Source: Delphinella strobiligena (taxonomy: Eukaryota > Ascomycota > Dothideomycetes > Dothideales > Dothioraceae). From it: a stretch of 64,000 nt of DNA. Each line of letters starts with the position of its first letter. Position 1 is the stretch's first letter. The stretch lies in contig JAADKB010000001.1 of assembly GCA_009982845.1 (NCBI GenBank), positions 2,232,001-2,296,000 on the forward strand. Direction: 5' to 3'. Shown piece after piece: positions 10,685-21,700 of the stretch. A program made the translations under genes and the position numbers. Under the pieces are notes generated by a model. The model had not been told where the DNA came from. It worked only from the letters and a program-made list of their open reading frames with translations, and ran no database searches.

Positions 10685-11212
10685 TCACTTGTGCTTCTTG
10701 ACCGACTCGGTGTTCTTGAAGGGGTAGCCCGAGGTCCTTTTATCGGCACCAGTCCTTTTGCTTATCTTGCCGTCACCTCTAAAGACGAGCAGCAAGAGGC
10801 CAGCAATACCCAGCAACAGCTCTATTGCTCCAGCCAGCGTCATCAACGAAGACGATAGCTCGGGCTGGCAACCATACGTGTACAGCATGATGGAAAAGGC
10901 AAAATGGTATATCAGTGTCGAAACAGCGGTGATTGCTGCGATTGGCGAGCTCTCGTCTGGTAGACTTTCGGCTTGATGATCGCCGCCGTAGAGGGCTTTG
11001 AGTTCGCCTGAGCAAACGAGGATGAGGAAGGCGGAGAGGAAAAGGGAGCAAGCGAATCCACGGGAGAGGTAGGCTTCGAATGAGGAGATGGCGTGAGGAT
11101 CCGGGCTGACCATCCAGACGACGAGCGAAGGAGAAAGGAGGAGGGGAGTGGCCAAGCTAGCCATTGAGGCTGCTGTTGCCTGCGTGTAGAGGCGGAAGTT
11201 CTGTGGAGCCAT
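10685..11212 (-). CDS. Small four-helix membrane protein
   Basis: 175 residues, unnamed. Four hydrophobic segments: around residues 13-35, 53-70, 90-112 and 120-142 (AGAIELLLGIAGLLLLVF). A short basic tail follows, ending ESVKKHK. Helix 3 is rich in small and aromatic residues. An alternative start uses an upstream ATG near 11288 (ATG AGT followed by GTGAGT) spliced to ACAG|AACTTC, giving MSNFRLYTQAT instead of MAPQNFRLYTQAT; both keep the frame. The TGA is followed by CTG, a context with a C at +4, and the frame continues open into the basic ORF at 10064-10603. The location (ER, vacuole or plasma membrane) cannot be told. Confidence 0.75.
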   Translation of the reverse strand: MAPQNFRLYTQATAASMASLATPLLLSPSLVVWMVSPDPHAISSFEAYLSRGFACSLFLSAFLILVCSGELKALYGGDHQAESLPDESSPIAAITAVSTLIYHFAFSIMLYTYGCQPELSSSLMTLAGAIELLLGIAGLLLLVFRGDGKISKRTGADKRTSGYPFKNTESVKKHK

Positions 11213-12232
11213 TAGGACAATTCCATGTCAAGACTCGACCCGAAGACAGGAAGAGGTATATTGGTTGTCTGTACGAGTACTCACACTCATCTTGGCGGAT
11301 TGCTCGCTTTGCTACCAAACCCACTTTCTCTCTCTTGATGTGTTTGGTCGAGTAATAGAGGAAATTGAAAATGAAATCGACCGGAAGAGAACAAGTATGG
11401 TCGGATGCAATGTGACAAGGTGTTGATTTAGACTATAGAAGGGTAGCCTTGTTTGCCCTGCCCTGTTCCCCGACACTTGGCTCGTGGCAGAATGACGACG
11501 CCGGCACGCTACCCCAAGGACGAGGACCCTGTGACCGCCTTTTGCCCAGCACATGCCGCTTCCACCTTCCTCATGAAGACGCCACTGACTCGAGATATTT
11601 GGGGAATCATACCTTAACCAGGATGAAACATGCATCTTAATAGTACTACTCACCTCGCCCCTTGTACCCACTGACAAAGAGTGGGTATTTGGGAAATTAA
11701 GCCCCTGCTACGTTTCTCGTGCATCATCACTAGATCTTGCTCTAAAAGAACGCTTTGAACGCCATCCGATATGCCTTCGTTCTTAACAGACTGTCAAAAG
11801 GGCTCTTTGGTAAAGTCAACCATGGTATCAACTGACTTCATCTTGGTGTCAATGATTGTTATCAGTTGTCTTCTAGTCATTCATCCCCAATATTCGATCT
11901 GGCGAACGAACGTGCAAGCGCGATGGCGGACAAAGAGGATCCTAAGAGCAAGCGAACGACAATTACCTTCCCAGGCCAGACCTCTGGACAAACAAGGACA
12001 AAGACTCGAGGTTTATGCTCGTTTCCCTTTCCGGCAATTCACTGTGCACATGAAATGGTCAACGATCCCAGCCGGAATAGCACAAGCTTAGCTTTTAAAT
12101 GGCCTTGTCTGCCAGACCGTCACTATCTCTTGTGCCTCATTGATATCAAGCTATCCCGGTACCTGACACAACAGGTAGGCTCGAGTTTAGCGCCTCGAAC
12201 TGAGTTGTTTCCAGTCGTCAATACGATTAACC
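11213..12232. other. Gene-free stretch between divergent genes
   Basis: About 1 kb between the four-helix protein and the SRR1-like gene. TACGAGTA near 11270 and TACCTTA near 11613. A plus-strand open frame at 11866-12342 overlaps the start of the next gene and shows no family features. Confidence 0.5.
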
Positions 12233-13923
12233 ATGGCACAAGGACCAGACATTTCCGAGCGTCTTCAACACGAACGCTTTCTCGCCGAAGCCGAGGCTTT
12301 CTTAGAATACTACTCTCTCGAACAATTCGATTCGAGAAATAATAACCAGGCTTTTCTATCACTAAAGTTTGTCCAATGCTTCCATGAGAACAAATGCCGA
12401 GCTCTAACCTCAGCATACCTGCTCAACGACCTCTGGTCCCGCATTGAATCCGCACTCAGCAAGTCTAATTCCCTACGAGTCCTTGCGCCTGACTTTGCCC
12501 TCGACAAGGAAAACATCACCACTGTTGTCTTCTCAAATACAGCCACGCTGGAAGACACACTGACGCATGGAGGGTGGACCAATGGGGTTCAATGGATTGC
12601 TGATACAGCTGTATATTTTGTCATGGTGGATTTGATACGGAGCAACTTTGCCAGGCAACCACCGCGTTCGCTACGCGTCATTTTTTGCAATCCAGAATAT
12701 GGAGTCGAGGATGGAAGGGTCCTATCGGCATTGGGGGCAGAGCTTGTTCGTGCGAGGCAGCCCGCGTCGGTCTATGATTTCGAACAGGGCTGGAAGGCAG
12801 ATACATTGTTCTTTGATGAGCTGACTCGGACAATGTGGCTCGGAAAGTATGTCGAGAATGATGATAATCAGCCTCATAGCGGTCGGCCTTCCGGATCTGG
12901 GCCTGCACCACCACCAACTCCACCTCCAAGTGCGCCTGCACCTTTAAGTGAGCCTGCACCTCCAAGTGAGCCTGCACCTCCAAGTGGCTTCCTCAAGGGA
13001 AGTCAGAGATATGAACCTCAAGCGAATCCAGACTTGAATTTCGGGAATTCTCCATTTTACCAGCCAGTAATAAATACTTCGACAAATTCGAACAGCCAAG
13101 CAAGCAAGAATCCAACACCCAACGACTCAGCCAAGGACAAGGCACCAACCATCACAGCCACAATCCCAAACCTCTTCGGCCGACCAAGTGAATTATCAGA
13201 GCAACGGACTGACAAGACCAAGACTGGTGGTAGCATCTTTGGCATAGTTGACAATAAACTCCCCAAAAGACCCATTGATTGAAACAGAACAACCGCCAGT
13301 GAAACCTAGATTTGGCCAGCCCAGTGGCTATCCCGTTGCCCTAAATACGACATCATCTCTGTTCGCTCCAAAGTCTACGAATGAGCAAGCCAACGATGGC
13401 TCGTCCAGACTCTTTAACGAACCAGGTCCTACTGTCCTAGAAGCGAGCATGACGCATTTCTTAGGCAAACAAGCCGCAACAGCGGCCTTCACCCTTTTTA
13501 CCACAAGGAATCCTTCAACCATCATCTACCATACCACTACAACAACCACTACTACAACAACAGCAACAGCAACAACAGCAACAACAGCAACAACAGCAAC
13601 AACAGCAACAACAGCAACAACAGCAACAACAGCAACAACAGCAACAACAGCAACAACAGCAACAACAGCAACAACAGCAACAACAGCAACAACAGCAACA
13701 ACAGCAACAACAGCAACAACAGCAACAACAGCAACAACAGCAACAACAGCAACAACAGCAACAACAGCAACAACAGCAACAACAGCAACAACAGCAACAA
13801 CAACAACAACAAGCAGGTCCAGCACAACCAAATCCAGTACCAGTCACGAATGCAGGTAACGCTCAGAATGTGCAGCCGAGGCATGTTGTGTTCGTGGAGG
13901 ACGATGATGACGTCGAGCTTTGA
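12233..13923 (+). CDS. SRR1-like protein with 86-residue polyglutamine tail; gene model broken
   Basis: The N-terminal ~220 residues look like an SRR1-type domain (fold named after Arabidopsis SRR1): a VVFSNTATL stretch, VYFVMVDLIRS helix and CNPEYGVEDGRVLSALG, the place of the family's D-P-x-F..vL..lG motif. A Pro-rich region follows, with an 18-base repeat coding APPSEP. The frame then changes twice. An intron 13230-13287 (GTAGCA..AAACAG) joins frame to frame exactly (G|AA). The second change, before 13465, has a good acceptor (TTTCTTAG) but no convincing donor in phase, so a frameshift or an odd intron remains. From 13465 the third frame runs PQQRPSPFLPQG..., 86 uninterrupted Gln, then AGPAQPNP... 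and an acidic end HVVFVEDDDDVEL. The last part is clearly coding in style. Confidence 0.65.
12931..12987 (+). repeat. 18-base tandem repeat coding APPSEP
   Basis: About three copies of GCCTGCACCTCCAAGTGA with small changes, inside the Pro-rich part of the SRR1-like gene. Confidence 0.75.
13555..13812 (+). repeat. CAACAACAG microsatellite coding 86 glutamines
   Basis: 258 bases, mostly perfect CAACAACAG nonamers, in one frame 86 Gln without interruption. Other frames read as Thr/Ala, Cys, Val or Leu runs and are shadows. Confidence 0.95.
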
Positions 13924-15205
13924 GGTGATGATGGGAGAGAGATGATGAGATGGAGGGTAGGATAAATGATCAGACAGACAGATAGACGAGAGTGGAAAAT
14001 GAACTCCAAAAAAAGAACAAGTCATGTAAAGGGGGAAATGATAAACATACAAGTACAGTTACAATACAATACAATAAACTACAAAATGCTACACAATCCC
14101 ACATGCTCTCAGACAGAAAAGAAAAACATCACGAAATCATCATCAGAATGCACAAACAACACCGACAATATCAACCTCGGACAGCAGTCAGAAAAGATTC
14201 GATTCGTTTCGTTTCTCAATCCCACTCAAAGCAACCAGGCTCGAGAAAAGACGAGAAGCGAAAATGATATTCCAGAAGAAAGACAGAAAGAAAATAAAGT
14301 ACATATGCCACACCACACACACATATATATGTATACACAAAAGCCTCATTCCGATGATAAACAGCCTTGATATCTTTGCTTTGATGCTGGAAAATGTGAC
14401 GTGACGGACTTCGACTATCTCCGCCTTTAGCTCCATCCTTCTTGCTCCATTGAGAGGTTGTTTTTACTTTCGGCCTTGCTTGCAGACTTGCTTGCTTGCT
14501 TGCTGATTATTTCTCTCTTTCTCTTTCACGTCTTCTCATGGTGAAAGTGATGATTGAGATGCAGTGTCCATTTCCTCTTCACCTGAGTCCCCCTTTGAGA
14601 ATCCACGACTAGACGGGACGGTAGTGATGAACAAACAGCGACGATGAAGAGGAAGAGGAAGAAACAACAAATCAAGGGAGGGGGAAAGCCGAGGAGAAAG
14701 TACGGTAGCAGAGAGAGGAAGAGAGAGAGAATTCAAGAGAAAAAGAAAAGAAAACGCCGAACCAGCGCCGCTCTGAAAATGCTTCGATTGTGATTCGTCT
14801 TGAGTCGTAGAGGTATCTTCCACGATCCACGATATGCTGCTGCTTCTTGAAAACACCCTATGCCTCGGCCCGCCATGTGTAAATACTTCTTCTCTACGGA
14901 CCCTGTTTCCGTTGATCTTCTGCTTTCTTCTTGCTCCTTCTTCTTCGTCTTCTTCTTCGTCTCCTTCTTCTCCCTCTTCTCCCTCTTCTCCCTCTTCTCC
15001 CTCTTCTCCCTCTTCTCCCTCTTCTCCCTCTTCTCCCTCTTCTCCCTCTTCTCCCTCTTCTCCCTCTTCTCCCTCTTCTCCCTCTTCTCCCTCTTCTCCC
15101 TCTTCTCCCTCTTCCTCTTCGAAACTCGAATCGTCATGAGACTGGTGTACATGTAGCCGGCCATTCCATCTTTCTCATGTAACGTATATGGGCAAAATAC
15201 AGCAA
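13924..15205. other. Convergent 3' region between SRR1-like gene and cot1
   Basis: Purine-rich then pyrimidine-rich low-complexity DNA (GAGAGATGATGAG, AGACAGACAG, CTTGCTTGCTTGC). Contains the homopyrimidine minisatellite at 14960-15120. No gene supported. Confidence 0.6.
14960..15120. repeat. 161-base homopyrimidine tract with ~16 copies of a 9-base unit
   Basis: Only C and T on the plus strand between a G at 14959 and the GAAAC at 15121. The core is the nonamer CTTCTCCCT repeated about 16 times. It lies just downstream of the cot1 stop, probably in or beyond its 3' UTR. On the minus strand one frame reads as Lys-Arg-Glu repeats. Confidence 0.95.
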
Positions 15206-17322
15206 TCAGGTACCTCTGAAAGCATCAAAGCGCTTGTAAGTGTAGCCAATAAAAGGCAGACTCATACTGGCCTCCTCGGGGCCACTGGCCTCTGTCTGGC
15301 GACGCAGCTCGGCCGAGTTGTCTTGCTGAGGAATCTCGTCAATGGGGAAGTATTGGGTGTCGATGGCGGACTGCAACTTGGGCTTGAAGGGAGCGGCAAT
15401 GCCTCGGAGCTTTTCCCATTGAACGCCACGGAAGAAGGGGTGATCCTTGAGTTCCCTGGCGCCGTATGAGCGACCGAGACGGTGTTCGGCATCGCAGATG
15501 AGACTGGGAGATTGTTAGTGGTGAATATCAGACTTGGTCGGTTATAGTGATATCATACCTCCTGATGAAGCTCTCGGCTTCACCGCCAATCTGCTGGTCT
15601 GGTGGGAAGTGAAGATTACGAGGCCAGTCGACAATCTTTCGGTAGGTGTCGTGAGGCTCCTCGGCGCAGAATGGCGGCCAGCCGATCAAGCACTCAAACA
15701 TGATGGTGCCGACACTCCACCAATCGCAGCCGTAGTCGTAGCCTTGACCAGTGAAGATTTCGGGGGCAATGTAATCGGGAGTACCAACGGTAGAGTAGGC
15801 GAGTTGACGACGTGACTTACGCCAGGTGTTGATCTGGTTTCGGTTGCTGACGGTCAATTGGATCTGGTCGATGCTGACGGATTGGCGATTTGCGGCGCTC
15901 GAGCGAGAACGGGCGTTGGACATGAGTTGTTGGTAGTAGGATGCGTTATGTTCCTTGTAGAAGCCGGTAGAGAGACCAAAGTCAGTCAACTTGATGTGTC
16001 CACCGAGGTCGAGGAGAATGTTGTCTGGTTTGATATCACTGTTGCATGTCAGTGATTATTTTATAATGTTTACTGTCAGACGCACCGATGGATGAAGCCG
16101 AGCCTGTGGACAGCTTCCAGGGCGAGGGTAATTTCAGCCATGTAGAAGCGAGTAATATCCTCTGAAAAGATCTCGTACTTGATGAGCATCGTCATCAAAT
16201 CGCCACCGGGCAAAAACTCCATCAACATGTACAGGAAGGTCTGATCCTGGAAGGAGGTGTGCAACTTGACGAGCCAGGGGCTGTCGGCGTTGGCCAGAAT
16301 ATCACGCTCGGCACGAACGTGAGCCAGCTGGTCCTTTTTGAACTGTGCAGTGTGTCAGTAAAACAAGAAAAGAGTAAAAAGGCTGCATGAGATTGTCATA
16401 CCATCTCTGCCTTGATCAATGACTTTAGAGCGTAAATCTTGCCGTCATGTCTCCTCTGTACCAGCTTGACCTCACCAAAGGCACCCTTGCCAATGATCTT
16501 GAGGGTCTGGTAGTTCTGTGGCTTCTCGCTCGTCCTCAGGAAACGCAAAAAGTTGACTTCAGACTTGCGCAGACCCTCTTGCTTGGCCTTCTTGCGGTTA
16601 TCCGACACACTGGCGTCTTTCATGACTTGATCCAACTCTTGTGCACGCTTGTTCCTGTCCCTTGCTCTTTCCACGCTATCTTTGAAGAAGCTGCTGACGA
16701 GTTCCGTCTGAAGCTTTGCTCGGTTGCTAATCGAGGTGGAGAAACGCTCGGGGTTCTTGACTGGCGGTTCATCGTCGTAGACTGAGGGTTGCATAGGGCG
16801 TTGGGGATAGGAGCCCAGGTAATTCGCGTACTGCTGTTGTTGTTGTGCTTGACCTCCGTGGGTAGAGCCTCCAGTTCTCGGTCGTTGATTCGGCGAGGGG
16901 CCTCTAGGGGTATATGGGCTCTGTGCTCTGGCCTGGTTTCCGCTTCCTCCTAGGTTTTGGTGGGCAAACTGGTGCACCATACCGTTGGTGGCATCATTGT
17001 AAGCCTGTGGTGTGCCACGGTATGCTTGATTGGGAGGTTGAGGGTGAAGAGAGGCTTGCTGCTGCTGCTGTTGCAGTTGTTGTGGTGTGTAGGGGCTGTT
17101 GGCAAAATAACCCTGCTGGTTGAAACCACTCTGCTGCGGTGTCTGGCTGCCCGTGCCCCACACTTCTTGCTGACCTTGGGAATTGGGGAATGGCTGAGGG
17201 AATGTCGAGGGTGTAGTAGGGTAGGCCCTGCCTGCCTCACCGCCGAAGACGGGGTTGTTCTGGAATCCAAAGTTGAGATGCAGACGATTAGACTGCTGCT
17301 GTTGCTGCTGTTGCTGCTGTTG

Positions 17323-17364
<42 letters not shown>

Positions 17365-17373
17365 GGCGTTCAT
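15206..17373 (-). CDS. cot1: COT-1/Orb6/Cbk1 NDR-family serine/threonine kinase
   Basis: AGC kinase of the morphogenesis (MOR/RAM) pathway, which with a Mob2-type partner controls polar tip growth. Four exons, 17373-16402, 16342-16086, 16038-15559 and 15503-15206, sum to 2007 bases (668 residues). Start MNAQQ: 24 Gln, then a Gln/Pro/Gly-rich leader. The conserved N-terminal regulatory region precedes the kinase, which begins near residue 287 with IIGKGAFGEVKLV and the ATP Lys in YALKSL. Exon joins rebuild FIHRDIKPDN. After DFGLS comes the long NDR insert with the activation-segment Ser (RQSVSIDQIQL) and GTPDYIAPE. The C-terminal hydrophobic motif is FIGYTYKRF, ending RFDAFRGT. All key residues are present. 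The reading frame stays open upstream to 17589, which I take as 5' UTR. Confidence 0.96.
17293..17364 (-). repeat. CAG/CAA repeat coding 24 glutamines in cot1
   Basis: 24 uninterrupted Gln codons, mixed CAG and CAA, right behind the start codon. Confidence 0.95.
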
Positions 17374-18793
17374 CGTGTCTCGATGCTGCACCTGTCGTGT
17401 CGTCGGCCGTGTTTCTATGCACACATAGTCGTCAGTTGACCCACTCCCTCCATGAGTAATCAAAGCAAACGGCCCACTACTCACAATTGAGACAATGACC
17501 CAACTTGACCGCCTGATGGTGAACGATAGACTGAGCGTGATGATCAACCGTCGAGTGTCGTTGGAATCTCTTTGCCTGCAATGCCACACGGACTCGATAC
17601 CAACTCAATCGACAAACACGAGATGAGGGTTGTGCGAGAAATGTTTGGGACACGAGGGGGGCACTGAACAAAATCGGAGCACGGAGCCGGCCTGAGGTAC
17701 TGTAAAGAGCCAAGAAAGGGTGAAGGTTGCACCAACATGTGAAGCAGCGAGGCCGCACCTATCATCTACACCAAACCACGAAACTGAGCGACAATCACGA
17801 CCGTGCACAACTATTCGATCCCTACAACCAATCCTCCACTATTCAATCCATACGACTGATCCTCGAAAGGTACATTCCCAATACCTCCTGTATCACCATC
17901 ACCCTGCTCTGTACACACCATCCACCGAATCATGTTAACTACCATTGCTAACTAACATCAGGGTCCTCCACTGTGTCAGGTACCCACCTTAATCTCGTCT
18001 CTTGTGCCAAGCATATACCCCAGAATAAGGTACCTGCACCGCGCCCCTGTCGATTCTCAAAGCCTAGACAAACAAGGGGACGACGACTGATTGGCTGTCT
18101 CCCCCCAACCGCCCGCCTGCAGACACCGTGGCCAAGCCAGTCCCCTGCCTGCCCTTTGCCTACAAGTACCTTCCATTACCTTATACAGACCATGACCGCT
18201 CCACGTGCAGTCTCGATAGAGCGCCTGACTTCACCTTGTCCCTGCAGTCTGCACTTCGCCGCATCTTCTCGCTGCATCACATCGCTGCGCAGCACCATAA
18301 AATGATTCCTGTCGCCACCGTGTCAAACTCCTTGTTTCAGCCTGCCAATCTACCCTGCCTTTGTACTGCTCATGTGTCATGAAAAAGTCGCGCAAAATAT
18401 GCATGTAAAATTCAATGCAACAAGGACCACCAGCTTCGAAAGCCAGTCAGTCCTGTCTGTATTGCTTGTACACTATTCTGAAATATCCTCAAATATCATA
18501 CATGCCATAATAATCCTGACTTCCTGGGAAATATACTCGACATGCTTGCAACGCTGAAAACGCTTCAATAATAGCAGGGTATAATGATTGCGCCTGACCG
18601 GACACAAGACCCTTAACCAAAAGCTCGCACCGGGAAGACATGGTGGGCGTGGCCTTGTATCCTGTCCTCAAATGCCATGTTACGAAAATGCTGTTTAGGC
18701 TGAGGCCATGCAGCTGACTTATATCCGGTAGAAATGCCAACCATTTGCCTTTTTGTCTCCGGCGCATCCAAGGACCGGACTGTGTTTTCATAT
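17374..18793. other. Upstream region of cot1
   Basis: 1.4 kb between the cot1 start and the 3' end of the coiled-coil gene, pyrimidine-rich near cot1, with TAAGGTA/TACCTTA words near 18028 and 18177. Probably a long 5' leader and promoter. No gene seen. Confidence 0.6.
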
Positions 18794-21700
18794 TCAAATG
18801 ATTGGCGACATGAGCTGTGACGCCTTCTCCTTCTCGTCTGCAATCTCTCTTTGCAGCTTTCTCATGCGCTTCTGCGCGTCGTCTCGCTCCCCCTGCAACT
18901 CGGCAATCTCGTATTGCGAATTGTTAATTCTCTCCACCACCTCCTTCATCTCCGAATCGGCGTCCGACAGCGCTGCCTCGAGCTCTCGCACTCTTCTCTC
19001 GAGCGTTGCCGTCTTGGTGGCTTCGAACAGATTCTCCGCCGTGCTGCTGCCGTTCTGCGCGAGCTTCGGAGACTTGGCGAACATTCCCTGTGCCAACATG
19101 GGCGAAGGTGTCTTCATGGCAGGGAACTCGGCGTGGAGGCGGGAAAGCTGAGGGCTGTTGGCCTCGTCTAGCCTCTTGGCGTCCTCCTCGTGATCAACAA
19201 AGGCAGCCTCGGATTGCTGTTGCGCTTGCATGACATTGTCCTCCATGTTCTTGAGGCGAGACTGCATGTCTGTGATGCGCGCAGTTGCTTCACACTGCTG
19301 TTTCTCGCCCTTTGTGACGGCATCCGTTAGTCTTTGGCGCAATTCCATGTTTGATTGGAGGTGGGTCTGCACTTGAGCAGCAAGCTGCTCCATCCTACTA
19401 GCAGCTGCCAGAAGCTCATTGGCGAGCTCCTGTTCCTTGTCGACCTGCTCGTTATCAGAGCTCTGCAAGGAGCGCGCACGTTCACGGTATGCTTCAGCCT
19501 CTCGCAGAGCAGAGTCGCGTTCGTGTTCTGCGAGTTGTATGCTTTGTCTCAAGACCTTGATCATAGCCTGACGTTCTTGCTCCCCTAGCTCGGGCTCATC
19601 AGCCTCACCTGCCTCGCCAGCCAAGGAAATGCCGAGGCCACCGATTTGACTCCTGATGCGCGGTGGACTGCGTATAAGACCCGAGTGACGTCCGGCTAGA
19701 TACTCGCGCAACGACCGCGTCTCCTGCTCTGCTCGGTCAAGTGCCATCTTGACACCGCCAATGTTATTCTCGGCTTGCCACTTGTGCTCAAGAGCATCAT
19801 CGGCGCGACGTCTAAGCATTCCTATCTCCTCACGGAGAAATTGCACCTCGCGGCTGTAGCCAGTACGTGCTGGCGTGACGTTCCTCGCCCGATCGCGGTC
19901 AGCCACGAGCCTTCGCATTGTCTTCGAGTGCTCCTTCTTCTGGCCCTCAAATCTACGAAGCAAGTTCTTCAATGCCTTGTGAAGGGCATCTCGTTGCTCC
20001 TCGACGTCCTTCAGCCGCTCGCCGGAGACCGAGTCTGAGCGAGGCCTAGCCTCACGAGCTTCCTTGACAGACCCAGACCTACTCAACGAGCCGCCTCGCT
20101 TGAGGTTTCCGTGCGATGAGCTTCTCGCAAGGGAGTTGGATCGGGTGAGACCAGCCCTAGCCCATTTGCTTGTCGGCATTTCGCCGTCTTCTGCAATCGA
20201 GTTGAATCTCGCTGAGTTGTTCTGAACTTCTTGGAGCAGCCTGTTCTCGGCACGCAGTGATTGGATTTCTCGCTGCATTTCGCTGGCGTCCGTCGTGGAA
20301 TTGATACTCGCTGAGTTGTTCTGAGCTTCTTGGAGCGACTTGTTTTTGGCAAGCAATGATTGGATCTCTTGCTGCATTCTAGCGTGTTCATACTGTGAGG
20401 ATCGTAGTTCGGAAGCCTCAGCCTCGAGTCCTTCGATGCGAGCTCTGAGCTGGGGGAGGACTTCTTCCCGAAGATTCTCGGCCTCGTTTCGATGCTGTTT
20501 ATTCTCTTCACGAAGAGCAGCGAACATGTCTTCAAAGTTGTCCTTTGCTTGACGTTCCTGGCTCAGGCGCCGTCGGGTGTCGTCGAGATAGGTTTCGAGT
20601 TCGCGAACTCGCTCATCCGTATTTGGCTCCTCCAAGAGCGTATCTTGTCTGCTTTGTAGCTCTTGTTCAATGGCGTGCAGTTGCTCTTCAAGCTCTTTTC
20701 GTTGTCGGAGCTCTTGAGCGAGTCTTTGCGCGTATTCGACTTGCATCTGTGCTTTGTCTTGTTCGGCTTTCCTCCTCATCTTTTCGAGTTCCTCAATTTT
20801 CGAGTCGCTGTCGCTCAGAGGGAACCTCAGTGAGCTTGCGCCTGAGTCGGAATAGTAGTCACTGGTTCTCCTGTTCTCTTTCTCTTGGGGATGGTCCTGT
20901 GTGAAGGAAGACACTTCCGCTCTGAAGCGGTCGACCTCATCTTCAAGATCCAGCTCCCTTCGGATGGAGCCTGCAAGTTCTGAGCTGATCTGTCGCAGCT
21001 CACGTTCTAGCTCCTCTACGTGAGCATTGATGGTAACGGATCCAGACAGGAGGGGTGATCCGGGGAGGTCGAAATATTGGGCCTGTGGCTGACCGAAGCC
21101 GCGCGGGTCTAAAGGTGGTGGTGTGAGTCCCATTCTAGATGAGGAAGCATCAAGAGTATCTACTTTCTGCAACGAGGGCGAAGGGAGGGGGGAAGCAGAA
21201 TGATCGGAAAAGGTCGTGGTTGGTGAATTGCCCTGGCCGAGTTGAGGAGAGGACTTCCAGCCGAAGAACGATGTGAATTTTCCACCTGGAGAGTTCGAGC
21301 GTCGTTTGGCTGGCGACGAAGAATCAGAGGAAGCGAAAGACTCGTCAGTGAAGGAGCGTGGTATGCGGTCGATGCCCTCCAGTTGTACTGTCATGGCAGG
21401 AGGCTGAATGGGAGAACGGGATGTCATGATGGGGGACTGCGAGCTCATCAAAGAAGAGCGAGATCTTCTGTGCGACGAAGGCGAAGAGGCTGGGTTTGAC
21501 GTAGGTGCAGCACTCGACACGCTGGACGCGCTAGACTTCGCGACGTGTTGGAGGCAGGCGTCGTTCTTATCACCATATCTCAACGGTACCGGTATGCTGG
21601 ACGGCCGGGCAGGAGCGGGCACGGCACTGAGACGTTTGGCTCCAACTTCTTTCCTGATAAGACGGGAGTCGATAGAAACTGCTCTGTCATGCGTGATCGA

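Noticed and set aside
13248..13859. Thr/Ala-repeat frame across the CAACAACAG array
   Set aside because: The first part is likely a coding exon, but the Thr/Ala run is a frame artefact; only the Gln frame continues into normal coding sequence with an acidic end.
13515..14052. Poly-Cys, poly-Val and poly-Leu open frames opposite the CAACAACAG array
   Set aside because: Shadow frames of the glutamine repeat on the other strand.
14733..15164. Minus-strand open frame with about 16 Lys-Arg-Glu repeats
   Set aside because: It is the translation of the homopyrimidine minisatellite; cot1 already ends at 15206 and the rest has no protein-like features.
17374..17589. Upstream extension of the cot1 reading frame
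   Set aside because: No conserved sequence; the polyQ start MNAQQ fits the kinase leader, so the extension is taken as 5' UTR.
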